From Verrucomicrobiota bacterium (GTDB lineage Bacteria; Verrucomicrobiota; Verrucomicrobiia; Verrucomicrobiales; Akkermansiaceae), in the NCBI GenBank assembly GCA_026397725.1, contig JAPLUI010000325.1, positions 1 to 64,000 of the forward strand: a DNA stretch of 64,000 bases. The letters run 5' to 3'. The position numbers and the translations under genes were made by a program. Positions 30,106 through 39,838 of the stretch are shown here, piece after piece. Numbering within the stretch: position 1 is the first letter of the stretch; each line of letters opens with the position of its first letter. The notes beneath the pieces were generated by a model, which saw nothing but the letters and a program-made list of their open reading frames with translations, was not told the DNA's origin and ran no database searches.

Positions 30106-32185
30106 TCATTTCCTGGGATCTTTCGCCATCGTCGGGGTGGATCCGGCACTCAATAATGGTGGATGATCCTTGGCGGCCTCGATGACTTTGATGGCGTGTT
30201 CGACGGCAGGGATCGTGGTGTCGGGAAACTGCCATTCCTTGAGGAGTTCTCTGTAATCGACGATGAGTTTCTTGAGATCCGGGATGATTTCCCGGGCGGC
30301 GGAACCATAGGTTTCGAGTGCCGCCATGATTTCCACTGCGTTGTGACAGCCGTATTTGCCTTTCGCAACCAGGGGTGCCGCCCTAATGCCCTCTTGAAAT
30401 TGGTATTTCACCAAGACCTTGAATGCGCTCACGCGGATCTCCCTGCTGAACATGGTGTCGGCCGGACCATGCGATACGGCGAGTTCCACGATGTCCGGCA
30501 GCAAGGTCTTCACCTCGTCCGCAGTGAGACTGTTGATGAAGCCTTCCAGATAGCCACGCGCCCTGTTGTCAGCGTTTTTGGATGCCACACGTGCCGCCTT
30601 GAGAACCATCTTCGGATCCGCCTGTTTGAGGGCGTCGGTCAGCCCTCCCGCGAACAAGGCGGGAATCAGTTGACCATGGGCGAATTGGATGGGGTCGGCG
30701 AAGTTGACTGGCACGAGCGGTTCGGCGGTGGCGACGAAGGCCTTGAGGATGTCATTCAGGGCCGGTTGTGCCGAGCCGCCCAGATCCTTGATGGCCCGGG
30801 CCGCCAGGAAACGCAGGCCACGATCCTCATGATAGAGCAGACGGACAAAAACGGTTAGGGCTTGTTGGGCCTTGAGTTGATGGAGAGCCTCGCAGGCGCC
30901 CAGCCGCAACCGGGCATTGGTGCCTTCAGCCGCTGTGATCCATTGCGGCACCATGGCCTGCGCTTCCGGGCGCTTGGCCAGTTCCTCCGCCGCCCATAGG
31001 CGGACGATGGGCGACCAGTTGCCCAGAGCCGTGGTCAATTCCTGAATGCTCATCTGCTTGCGCTCCAGGTCGAAACGGCCGACGGCGATGGCGTCAGCCA
31101 CCTCCTGTTTGGTCAGCCAGGATGGAACCTTCGTCTCCTTTCCCACGGTCACAGGTTTCATGTCCTTGCCGGTGATGCAGAGTTTTCTCAAGGGCACGGC
31201 ATACGCCATGACATAACACGCATTCGGACTCACGACGCCGTAATGGAACCATGGAATTTACCCTGATCGGTCAGATCGGATATGCCGTGCCCCAGGGTGC
31301 CATACATGCTCTGGCCCTTGGCCAGGGTGACGGTGATCTCATTGATGGCGTGTTCCACCGACTTGTCGCCGGTCAACAGATAATACTCGCACAGGAAGAT
31401 GCCCTGGTACCCATGCTCCATACTCCCATCCCGATCTTTGGCATGTCATACTTGAGTCTCGACGGTCCGACCGCTTGGGCGATCGCCTTGATCTGTGGCA
31501 GGAAGCGGGGATCGCCGGTCGCCAGCATGGCGAGACCGCTGATCTCCTGCCACATGCCGGTCTCTTTCTGCAGCGCCGCGCAGGCTTCCTCAAAGATCTT
31601 CGCCGACTTGGGGCAGTTGTATGGAGCGGTATCGCTGTAGGTGCCCAGGACCCGCATCTTGAGTTCCACCGTCTCTGTATTTCCTGCCCGCCAGCGCAGC
31701 AACGCGAGATGGCCGCTGCGGGTTCTCTTCATGGATTCATTAGTCTTAGATCCCACCTCCTTCACCGGTTCCTTTTCGAATTCCCGGATGGCCTTGGCGA
31801 GGGACTTGCGGGCATCATCGGCGAAGGGTTGGTCGTCGATGCCCAGGATCACATCATCGACCTTCATCACTCCATCCGCCGGCGATTTATCGCCGACATG
31901 GGTGACCAGGATTTGACGACTGGATCCGGTCGTCCGCCCCTGCATGGCGTCAATGCTGGCAATGTTTTCCGGCCAGTGTGGGGTATAGATCCACCCCCGC
32001 ATGCCTGTGGCACCGAGGTTGTACGTGAGCGATCGGTCAACGCCGACCGTTCCTTTCGTCAGATCAGGCAGCGGAGCTTCGCCTCCCCGAACTTCACCGC
32101 TCATCAGCATTGCAAATGCCATCAAGCTGAACTCAATTCGATATTTTGTTCTCATTGGCTTGCTGTCATTAGGTTGTGGTTTCAT
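30106..32185 (-). pseudogene. PDZ - DUF6288 - HEAT protein, deleted and frameshifted
   Basis: Three frames together resemble the intact paralogue at 39839-42556. The first (32185 to about 31412) has a signal peptide, a PDZ-like domain (KSPADGVMKVDDVILGIDDQ) and the start of the alpha/alpha toroid. One base is missing in a G run (31410-31412). The second frame (to 31230) continues GYQGIFLCEYYLLTGDKSVE up to GKFHG. Then about 170 residues present in the paralogue are absent, and the third frame resumes FHYGVVSPNACYVMAYAVPL through a HEAT-repeat C-terminus to 30106. The junction has the 6-base direct repeat TTCCAT in both flanks. It is non-functional as it stands. The natural role of the family is unknown; members are secreted. 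Confidence 0.8.
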
Positions 32186-32275
32186 ACATCGTCACCTTGT
32201 GATAGGTCGAAGCGGGAAAGGGATTGCGCCAAAGGCTTTTGTTTCGTTTCCAAATTTGTTAGGCAGGTTGAATCT

Positions 32276-34765
32276 CTAAAAGAGCCCGGGATAACGTTTC
32301 TTGATCATCGCCTGCTCCTCTTGGGTGAGATCCTTCAACAGCACCGGGGCATCTTCCGTCCGTCGCTGTTTCTGATTGATGCGGTTGATCAAACTCCAGT
32401 TCCGGGTCGGCTTGTCAGCCGTGGGATCGGCAGGTTCGCGGGCCGGCAGATCGTAGCGCGTGAAGTCAATGACCTTGCCGGGTTCATCCTTTTGCCAGTC
32501 GCGCAGGATCGCCAGGCGGAAATCGGTGTTCATGAACCAGCGCAGCTCCAAATTGGGCTCCGAACCGCCGATGCCGGTACCACGTTGCACAAACTTGTAG
32601 TCCAAACTTTTGTTATCCGGATGCTCGCGCCGCCAGGCTTCGCCGAACTCCCCCTGCGTGACGATCCTGGCATCAGGCCAGCGTTGGCGCACGTTCTGAA
32701 GCCACTGGGTGAGGCAGGGCAGAACTTCCGGTTTCAAGTTCTTGACCAGACTGATTTCCCAACAATTGGTCACCCAGCCGAAGCCGTTGCGCGCGAAGCC
32801 GTCGTCAAAGTGATTTGCCGTGACCGCCATCACTTCGGCCATGCCGTTCTCCACGCCGAGATTGCGATACGACTCGATCGGCCCCACCCCGAGCCGGCTG
32901 TTGAATCCGCCCTCAAACCCGAACCGCCGCGCGCACAGGAAATCACAGGTCCAACCATCCAGGTTCACGCAATCAATGAAGTCGGTCTTCCCCTGCGCTG
33001 GCTTACAGCCGTGTTCGCGGCTCGGGTAATAGGGGTAACTGATCGAACCGTCCCCATCACCATTGTCGATGCCGTACTGGCTCCAGATCGTGCCCTGGCA
33101 GACATGGATGTCTTCCTCTTCCGCTAGATAGCGCAGATTCTCGGCGGCCAGGAAACCCGCCACCAGGCTTTTGGGTTTGTAGCCGTCCCCAACCATGTCA
33201 CGGATTTTCAGCAGCGCCTCTTTGATGTCCAGGTTGACCTGGGCCCTGGAACTATACATCGGCGCGAAATAACCACCCGGAATAAAGGTGATCTCATCGC
33301 CGTATGTTTGGTGATAGCCGGCGACCTGTTTGCGGATGGCGGCATAATTCGGCCGTTCGTCATGGAGCGCAAGCCATGAAAAGGCCCAGGTCATTTTCGC
33401 ACCCGGGAACCCCTTGGATAGCGCGTCGCGGAATGCGGCCACGGTCTCGGGCGTATGCACGGCCGCTTCGTCCGTGCCTTCGTTCATATTGCGTGCCGCT
33501 TCGATCTGGTTGACGCGAATCACCGTGTTCAACGTTAGAAAACGCCCGCCCTTCACGGTCAGAGGATTTTCCGGGGGCGGTTCAAATTTCGCGACGACAT
33601 AGGTTCTTCCGGGCAGTGCGGTGAATGAAACTTCGGCGGCCGCGCCGGTGGCGCTGACGGACTTCACCGTTGCCCCATCGCACTGAACCTGGATATCCGC
33701 CTTTGTCTTACCAGGAAATATAACCTTGAATTCGCGCTGAAAGGCCGATTTCAACTCGGCTGAAGTGTCCGTGGGATAGTTCACCTCCAGTTTGCCAAGT
33801 TTCAATTTCCGGCCTTTGCCATGGGGCGGGACCACAATCGTCCGGTAGTCCTCCTGAACGCCGTACCTGGCATTCACAACCATGCTCCAGGTGCTTACCC
33901 CCCAGCAGTAATCCTTGACCCCCAAACCGAGACCTTCAACACCGTTGTAACGTTCATACCAGGCGCCGCCCGTGCCGCGTGTGGGATGCTCTGTCAAACG
34001 CAGATTATCGAGGGGCAACGCGAAATCGAATGTTTCAAAGCGGGCCGTCTGGACCATATCGGCGATCGAACATTTCTTGTAGGCACCATACTCGATCAAG
34101 CCATCATGGTCCACATCGCTCTCGGTGGCATACCACGTCAAAAACGCATCCAAATAGGGCAGGCAGAGATCCAGCAATGCCCGATCATTGGTCTGGTTAT
34201 AAACCATCAGGCAGCCCCAGGCCAGGATCGGGATTTGGGAGAACCCGTCCTGCGGCGGATCCGGCTTGGTCGTACAGGGCACCATGCCATAGCGGGTTGA
34301 TCCTTTGGGCGCTTCCGGATTGTTGTCGATCACATTCCAATAATTCCGAAAGACATCGCAGGCCAATGGATCATCATCCAACGGAGCCCAGGCATTCAGA
34401 ACAAACATGGTATCCCACAGCAACTGGCACTTGGCGTAGGACGTGTCGTCTGCTCCGGAAATCGAGAAAAACCGGTATGGCAGCCCGGGAAGTGCCGGTT
34501 CCCACAATTTATCAAACGTGCAATCGATATATAAATCATGCACCAGTTTGGTTAATTCCGGGTTTTCCGTAGATACCTGTTTTGGCAGGTTCTCCCTGGC
34601 GTGCTGAATGGTCTTTTCGGCAAGCGTGTAACGCCGCGTATTCTCTTCCTTGTCCGGCGCGGCATCCGCCCTGACGGGCCAGGCCACCGCCAGGGCCAAC
34701 CATGCCGCAGCCGCGAGCGAGGAGCCGGATGGAATGAGTTTCCTTTTCTGGCAGGTTCTTGTCAT
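32276..34765 (-). CDS. Secreted GH63/MGH1-like toroid plus DUF3863-type protein
   Basis: About 829 residues from ATG 34765, chosen because it starts directly before a signal peptide (MTRTCQKRKLIPSG...); a GTG at 34828 is also in frame. The N-terminal half (to about 340) is an alpha/alpha toroid like MGH1/GH63 enzymes (LWDTMFVLNAWAPLDDDPLA, DGLIEYGAYKKC, LGVKDYCWGVSTWSM) followed by a small beta domain. The C-terminal half begins RFLTLNTVIRVNQIEAARNM and continues TWAFSWLALHDERPNY and GIDNGDGDGSISYPYYPSRE, the pattern I associate with DUF3863/DUF3864 proteins of Bacteroidetes and Verrucomicrobia. Both halves suggest action on oligosaccharides. The two-part architecture might be natural or a deletion fusion; the joint near AKFEPPPENP is not obviously damaged. 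Confidence 0.6.
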   Translation of the reverse strand: MTRTCQKRKLIPSGSSLAAAAWLALAVAWPVRADAAPDKEENTRRYTLAEKTIQHARENLPKQVSTENPELTKLVHDLYIDCTFDKLWEPALPGLPYRFFSISGADDTSYAKCQLLWDTMFVLNAWAPLDDDPLACDVFRNYWNVIDNNPEAPKGSTRYGMVPCTTKPDPPQDGFSQIPILAWGCLMVYNQTNDRALLDLCLPYLDAFLTWYATESDVDHDGLIEYGAYKKCSIADMVQTARFETFDFALPLDNLRLTEHPTRGTGGAWYERYNGVEGLGLGVKDYCWGVSTWSMVVNARYGVQEDYRTIVVPPHGKGRKLKLGKLEVNYPTDTSAELKSAFQREFKVIFPGKTKADIQVQCDGATVKSVSATGAAAEVSFTALPGRTYVVAKFEPPPENPLTVKGGRFLTLNTVIRVNQIEAARNMNEGTDEAAVHTPETVAAFRDALSKGFPGAKMTWAFSWLALHDERPNYAAIRKQVAGYHQTYGDEITFIPGGYFAPMYSSRAQVNLDIKEALLKIRDMVGDGYKPKSLVAGFLAAENLRYLAEEEDIHVCQGTIWSQYGIDNGDGDGSISYPYYPSREHGCKPAQGKTDFIDCVNLDGWTCDFLCARRFGFEGGFNSRLGVGPIESYRNLGVENGMAEVMAVTANHFDDGFARNGFGWVTNCWEISLVKNLKPEVLPCLTQWLQNVRQRWPDARIVTQGEFGEAWRREHPDNKSLDYKFVQRGTGIGGSEPNLELRWFMNTDFRLAILRDWQKDEPGKVIDFTRYDLPAREPADPTADKPTRNWSLINRINQKQRRTEDAPVLLKDLTQEEQAMIKKRYPGLF

Positions 34766-34794
34766 ATTCATGTGTGTCATATGGTGAAGACATT

Positions 34795-36666
34795 TCATTT
34801 CGTTTCCCAGGTTGACGCGAGCGGCCACACCTTCATGGTGAGTGTTCCGGTCCCGGGGGCCTCGAAGGGGCCGGGCGTCGGATTGGCTGGGTTACGCGGC
34901 TTGCCGAAATAATCCGTGCCGATCGTGATGGGAGAACCATCAGGATTCTCAAACGCGCAACCGGAAATGCTGGCCTTGCCCGACCGTGCCGAGGTCACCG
35001 GTTGCGAAGGTCGCTCGCTCCCCAGGGCCGTGGCCAGGGTCATGGTCAAATAATAGCCGTCGCTTTTCTCGACCAGCGTGAGGCCCGGATCGGCTGCAGG
35101 CCTGAGGATGGGGGCGCTTTCATGCTTGGATGGCTTCGTCCCCTGGAAAAACACATTGCCATCCATCCACATGGGCAGGTGGGCCTGGTCATATTTCTCC
35201 AGACTGCCGCTGCGCATGAATAGGTTGTTGTCGTAGTGGCTATCCCCGGATGGATTATCGTGGAGGGCCACAACTTCGGTGGCATGGGCTTTGTGGAATG
35301 GCGTCTTGCGGCCATCATAAAAGGTGGGATTCAGATCGATGCCCCCGGCGATAAGGTTGTGGGCATAGGCACCCCCTTGCGAATCGTCTTCAATCGCTTT
35401 GGGCGACAGGAAAAGATTGTTATCGACCACAAACGGGCCGTGGTTCACCTCGACGAACAAATCGTGGGTAGCGTTGTCATGGCAGAGGTTGCCGGAAACA
35501 CGCGTCCCCTGGGTCATCCAGTCCAGCCACATGCCGCGGCAGGTCCGGTAGATGTGATTGCGGCTGATCGTGACATCGATGGCCCCGTGGAATTTGATGC
35601 CCGCCATCTCGGCACCCGAGAACAGTTGCCGGACATGAATGTCATGGATGGTGTTGCCGGTGATGGTGCTGAACGCCGCGCCCAGACTTCCCACGATGCC
35701 CACCTGTTCACAATGGGAGATATGGTTGTCGCGCACCACGTGATGACCGACGGTCTCCTTGTTCCAACCATTCTGCAACCCACGTTCGATGGTCGTGACA
35801 TAGCCCTTGGCCGATCCTGAATTTTGGTCCTTGGCGTCGCCATATTTTCCGAGGGTGATCCCCGAACATGTGGAATAGGCGATGTCGTTGTATTCGATGA
35901 TCCAGCCCTTGCTCCAATGAACCCCGATCAGGCCGATCTGCTCCACGGTGGGCGGTGCCCAGGGCGTGGCCGCGTTGCGCAGGGTGAAACCACGCACGGT
36001 GATGTAGTTCATGCCGGGCTTTTCCGGATAGAACACGGACTGGCGCACATTGACCTCCACCTGCTGCGCATTGGGCTCGACACCCTTGAACTGCGCCCAG
36101 ATGACGGTGCGGGTTGCGTCCACGCTGGCGAACCATAGCGGCGTCTCGGTCATGGGTTTCATAACTTCTTCGCGGCTGACCCCCTCGGTCAACCAGTCGC
36201 CATTCAGATAGACCGCCCCGGCGTGATGGCTGCGGCCCTTGGCATCAAACCAGTCGCCGGTGATGAGTTCCGCAAAGGGATTGAAGTTGCCAAAGAAGGT
36301 GTTGGGAAGGGTCGCCTTCCAGACGCCATCCTGGACCTTCTCCCACTTCTTCACCGCTTCCGAACCGGTGATGACCACCTGTTCGCCGGAAGCCGCCTGA
36401 TAGACGATGCGCCTGGTATCGGACTCGCCGCCACGCGGCGGATTGACGCGTTCGCGGTACACGCCGGCATGCACGGTGACGGTATCGCCCGGCTGGGCGA
36501 GGTCCGCGGCACGCTGAATGGTGCGTAGCGGTGCGGGCGGTGTCCCTGGACTGGCGTCGTTGCCGGTGATGGCAACGTGGAGCTCGGCGGCGTTCCCACA
36601 GGTCATCAGCACCGCCATGGCGGCCAAGCTAAGCAAGTGTTTCTGGTGTGGTTTCATAAGTTGCAT
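34795..36666 (-). CDS. Secreted right-handed parallel beta-helix protein
   Basis: About 623 residues. Start ATG 36666 or 36657; both precede a signal peptide (KHLLSLAAMAVLMTCGNAAE). The first domain (LHVAITGNDASPGTPPAPLR TIQRAADLAQPGDTV) is the DUF1565-like cap of pectate-lyase-type beta-helices, followed by helix coils rich in N, G and H: NYITVRGFTL, WIIEYNDIAYSTCSGITLG, HHVVRDNHISHCEQVGIVG, TISRNHIYRTCRGMWLDW, VVDNNLFLSP. The family includes lyases and glycoside hydrolases acting on acidic or complex polysaccharides; no catalytic residue can be assigned safely. It is 4 bases from the isomerase-like gene upstream and therefore probably in one operon with it. Confidence 0.75.
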   Translation of the reverse strand: MQLMKPHQKHLLSLAAMAVLMTCGNAAELHVAITGNDASPGTPPAPLRTIQRAADLAQPGDTVTVHAGVYRERVNPPRGGESDTRRIVYQAASGEQVVITGSEAVKKWEKVQDGVWKATLPNTFFGNFNPFAELITGDWFDAKGRSHHAGAVYLNGDWLTEGVSREEVMKPMTETPLWFASVDATRTVIWAQFKGVEPNAQQVEVNVRQSVFYPEKPGMNYITVRGFTLRNAATPWAPPTVEQIGLIGVHWSKGWIIEYNDIAYSTCSGITLGKYGDAKDQNSGSAKGYVTTIERGLQNGWNKETVGHHVVRDNHISHCEQVGIVGSLGAAFSTITGNTIHDIHVRQLFSGAEMAGIKFHGAIDVTISRNHIYRTCRGMWLDWMTQGTRVSGNLCHDNATHDLFVEVNHGPFVVDNNLFLSPKAIEDDSQGGAYAHNLIAGGIDLNPTFYDGRKTPFHKAHATEVVALHDNPSGDSHYDNNLFMRSGSLEKYDQAHLPMWMDGNVFFQGTKPSKHESAPILRPAADPGLTLVEKSDGYYLTMTLATALGSERPSQPVTSARSGKASISGCAFENPDGSPITIGTDYFGKPRNPANPTPGPFEAPGTGTLTMKVWPLASTWETK

Positions 36667-36670
36667 GGCG

Positions 36671-37510
36671 TCATTTGACTGATAGGTTCTGGTGGAAGCG
36701 TGAGTTTTCGCGGCGGGCCACCCAGTCGCAGATGTCTGCCAGATCAGCGACCGGTGCCTGCGTGTAGGGAAGCAGTTGCTGATAGGGCGCGGGGCCGAAT
36801 TCGGGGACGAGACTGGTCGTCGCACAGCCGCGTCGTTTTTGCGAGGTCCAGATCGCATCCCACCATGCTTCGTGGGCGGCGAGATGACGCGCCCATTCCG
36901 GCGCGCGCGGATCGGAAATCTGCGGCCCTTCCTCGTGGCCCACGCGCGCATGCAGGTGATGGCAATGATCCGCGGCGAGTTGGATGATTTCCCCGCAGTC
37001 TTCGAGCAGGCGCTCGGCCACACAAACCCAGTGGCTGAAATCGCAGGTCAACTTGAGCTCGGGAAACATTTCGAGGATCGGCCGGGTGGTCCATGGGTTG
37101 CCAAAATACCGCAAGCGGTGCGTTTCATGGCAGATGGCCACTCCGAGGCTCCGCTCCATTTCAAGCACGGCACCGTAAAAATCCTCCGCTTGGGAAAGAC
37201 TCCAGGTGTCTGAGCCGCTGTGCGCATTGCAGAACCATGGTTGGTATTCCATGCATTCATCGATCTGCGTTTTCAACGAATCCAGATGTTCGCGCACGCA
37301 CCCGCCGGGAAGGAAGTCGCGGCTGAAAACCTGTGCAATCCATTTCCAGCCGGTCGTTTTGAGGAAGCGTAGCAATGCCCCACGATCAGGCGACAGGTGG
37401 AGACTTCCCTCCAAGGCCTCGTAGCCCACATCGCGCCAGCGGGCCAGATAAGGTTCCAGACCGTGCGTGTGATCAACGCCCCAAAGGTGGCGGACAAGTG
37501 ATATTTTCAT
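36671..37510 (-). CDS. Sugar phosphate isomerase/epimerase-like TIM barrel
   Basis: 279 residues, cytoplasmic, xylose-isomerase-like (AP endonuclease 2) fold. Metal-binding residues typical of the family are seen: His/Glu in VAICHETHRLRYFG, Asp/His in LTCDFSHWVCV, and HLHARVGHEEGPQI with the final Glu in SLVPEFGPAPYQ. These enzymes interconvert ketoses or inosose-type intermediates. It lies between the beta-helix protein and the desaturase-Rieske-reductase fusion, 21 bases from the latter, so it may act on the product of that enzyme. Looks intact. Confidence 0.85.
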   Translation of the reverse strand: MKISLVRHLWGVDHTHGLEPYLARWRDVGYEALEGSLHLSPDRGALLRFLKTTGWKWIAQVFSRDFLPGGCVREHLDSLKTQIDECMEYQPWFCNAHSGSDTWSLSQAEDFYGAVLEMERSLGVAICHETHRLRYFGNPWTTRPILEMFPELKLTCDFSHWVCVAERLLEDCGEIIQLAADHCHHLHARVGHEEGPQISDPRAPEWARHLAAHEAWWDAIWTSQKRRGCATTSLVPEFGPAPYQQLLPYTQAPVADLADICDWVARRENSRFHQNLSVK

Positions 37511-37531
37511 AGGTTTGAGGTGCGGAGTATT

Positions 37532-39814
37532 TCAGAATTCATCGAAGGCGATCTGGCTGGCGGAGACACCCAGGCCATCGAGCATTTTCGAGCAAGCCTT
37601 GATCATCGCGGGCGGACCGCAAAGGTAGAACTCGATGGAAAGCGGGTATTGATGGCTGGCGAGGTAATGATCGAGCACCACCTCATGGATGAAGCCGCGG
37701 TGACCATCCCACTCATCCTCCGGCAGCGGGGACGACAATGCCGGATGAAACCGGAAATTCGGGTGAGACGCGGCGAGGTTGTCGAAATATTCCTGATAGA
37801 ACAGTTCCTGTCTGGAACGCGCGCCGTACCAATAACTCACCCGCCGCGAGGTCTTGGCGGTTTCGAACAAGTGCGAGAGATGAGCCCGCAAGGGGGCCAT
37901 GCCCGCGCCGCCACCGATGTACACCATTTCCCTTTGGGTCGGCTTGATGTGGAAGTCGCCGAAGGAACCGATCGCGGTGATCTCATCGCCGGGTTTCAGG
38001 TAAAACATATAACTCGAACCAGCGCCCGGCGGACAGTCCTGGCCTGGAGGTGGAGTGGCGATGCGGATGTTGAAGCGCAGCACGCTCTCAATGTCACGGT
38101 TGGAGGCGAGCGAGTAATTGTTGCGCCGTCCGCCGTCCGGATTGCTGGCGATGAGATCGAAGACATGCTGGTTCCGCCATACCGTGGCGTAAGGATCCGG
38201 AATGTCGAAATCCCGGAAATGGATTCCCTCATACGCCGGGATGTCGAACTGGAGGTAGTCGCCGGGTTCGAAAGCGATGTTTTGCGAAGCGTCCACCGGC
38301 TCCAGCACCAACTCCTTGATGAAGGTGGCGACATTGGCGTTAGACACGACGCGGAGACGCTGAGTCTTGGGTTGGCGTGCGCCACAGCCGCCGGCACGGA
38401 CGATGTTGAGCCAGAGCCGGCCTGAACGCTCTTCGAGCGGATAGGTCGCCAGCCCGCGGCAGATCGGAGCGCGGGCTGGTGAGCCGTCGGCAAGATGGAA
38501 GCGGCCGTTGTGTTTCGGGCATTCGATGGTACCGCCGACCACCAGACCTTCGGCGAGATGGTTGTTGCCGTGGGTGCAGATGCCATCGGTGGCGTGCAGG
38601 ATGCCACTCGCATCGCGGACAAGGGCGAAGGTTTTCCTGCCGTGGTCGAAACGAATGACATCCTCGCGGCCGAGATCGATGGCAGCACAGACCTCGATCC
38701 ATCCGTCGGCATCGGGCGTGATTTCCTGGGCACGAGGCCCGTCAGGCGTCCGGTTTTTCGGGGTGGGAAGCCTGCGTTTCACATGATAGGCGGGATCCTT
38801 CACCTGCCGCAACAGGGTCGGCAGGATCTCCTTCCAGGCAGATAGAATGGAAGGATAGGGCGGAGGGCAGTCGTCCTTGATCTCCTCATGAAGTCTGGCA
38901 AGCGCGTGATAGGGCACCAGCGGGAACATGTGGTGTTCGACGTGATAGTTCATGTTCCAGTAGATGAACCGGCTCACTGGATTCATGTAAACCGTCCGGC
39001 AGTTCAAGCGGTGGTCGAGCACGTTCTCGGCAAGGCCGGCGTGCTGCGGCGTGTTATGGAAAATCATCAGCCAGGTCCCGAAAAACTGCGGCAGGACAAA
39101 CAGAAAAATCGGCAGCCAGCTTTCAAGCGCGATGGCCGAGGCGATCACCACGGCATAGATAGCGAGATAGATGCGGGCGCGGAAATAGATTTTCGGAAAC
39201 TCGCTCGCGGGAATGAAGGTCTTTTCCTCAGCGGATACCCGGCCGCAGGCGTGAAGCAGCAATTTGGGAAAGAAGCTCCGGTATCCGCCCACGTTCACAA
39301 GACTGAGGACGTGGGCCAGCATGTCCGGCGGCCGCGGCACCTGGATTTCCGGATCGCGGCCGACGATGATGGTATCGCTGTGGTGACGGGTATGACTCCA
39401 ACGCCAGACGACCGACTCACGCATGACCATGAATGATGCGATTTCGTAGAGGAAACTGTTCATCCAGTCGGTCTTGAAAGCCGTGCCGTGGCCGCACTCG
39501 TGCCAGCGGGAATCGGAACTGGTGCCGTAGAACGTCGCGTAAATGAAGTAGGGCAATGCCGCCCACCACGATCCCCACAGCGCGACAGTGGCCCAGCCAG
39601 TGATCAGGAGGATACCGAACAGAAGGAGCGTATCACGGATGGCGGGGCCGTCCTTCCGCTCGAGCAGCTTGCGCAGAGTCGCACGGGGCACTGGGCACTG
39701 ATACCAATCAGCTTCGGCGAGTCCGCGCTCGATGGCACGGGACGCTTCCTCACCGACAAGGCTGTAGTCGAGGTGGGTCGGAGGTTTGGTCAGGACGATG
39801 GTGTCGTGATTCAT
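37532..39814 (-). CDS. Three-part oxygenase: membrane desaturase + Rieske ferredoxin + NqrF-like reductase (MocDEF-like)
   Basis: 760 residues. Residues 1-345: fatty-acid-desaturase fold with four hydrophobic segments and the three di-iron histidine boxes HECGH (105-109), HTRHH (141-145) and HVEHH (291-295), closest in pattern to MocD of rhizopine catabolism. Residues about 368-475: a Rieske domain with CTH (413-415) and CPKH (432-435), like MocE. Residues about 485-760: a ferredoxin-NADP reductase module very like the C-terminal part of NqrF: NNYSLAS for FAD, GGGAGMAPLR (634-643) for NADH, and CGPPAMI near the end, but with the Rieske domain in place of the plant-type ferredoxin. All cofactor residues are present. 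Inferred role: a self-sufficient membrane mono-oxygenase passing NADH electrons to a di-iron site, possibly O-demethylating sugars or inositol derivatives, next to an isomerase. A lipid desaturase is the main alternative. Confidence 0.85.
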   Translation of the reverse strand: MNHDTIVLTKPPTHLDYSLVGEEASRAIERGLAEADWYQCPVPRATLRKLLERKDGPAIRDTLLLFGILLITGWATVALWGSWWAALPYFIYATFYGTSSDSRWHECGHGTAFKTDWMNSFLYEIASFMVMRESVVWRWSHTRHHSDTIIVGRDPEIQVPRPPDMLAHVLSLVNVGGYRSFFPKLLLHACGRVSAEEKTFIPASEFPKIYFRARIYLAIYAVVIASAIALESWLPIFLFVLPQFFGTWLMIFHNTPQHAGLAENVLDHRLNCRTVYMNPVSRFIYWNMNYHVEHHMFPLVPYHALARLHEEIKDDCPPPYPSILSAWKEILPTLLRQVKDPAYHVKRRLPTPKNRTPDGPRAQEITPDADGWIEVCAAIDLGREDVIRFDHGRKTFALVRDASGILHATDGICTHGNNHLAEGLVVGGTIECPKHNGRFHLADGSPARAPICRGLATYPLEERSGRLWLNIVRAGGCGARQPKTQRLRVVSNANVATFIKELVLEPVDASQNIAFEPGDYLQFDIPAYEGIHFRDFDIPDPYATVWRNQHVFDLIASNPDGGRRNNYSLASNRDIESVLRFNIRIATPPPGQDCPPGAGSSYMFYLKPGDEITAIGSFGDFHIKPTQREMVYIGGGAGMAPLRAHLSHLFETAKTSRRVSYWYGARSRQELFYQEYFDNLAASHPNFRFHPALSSPLPEDEWDGHRGFIHEVVLDHYLASHQYPLSIEFYLCGPPAMIKACSKMLDGLGVSASQIAFDEF

Positions 39815-39838
39815 GCGCAGATTATCGTGTTCATTTTG

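Noticed and set aside
31475..33127. Plus-strand frame of 550 residues
   Set aside because: It crosses the antisense of two minus-strand genes and their gap, with no recognisable motif or start context.
37532..39814. Plain NqrF subunit of the Na+-translocating NADH:quinone reductase
   Set aside because: The plant-type ferredoxin and membrane anchor of NqrF are absent, a Rieske and a desaturase domain are fused instead, and no nqrA-E genes are nearby.
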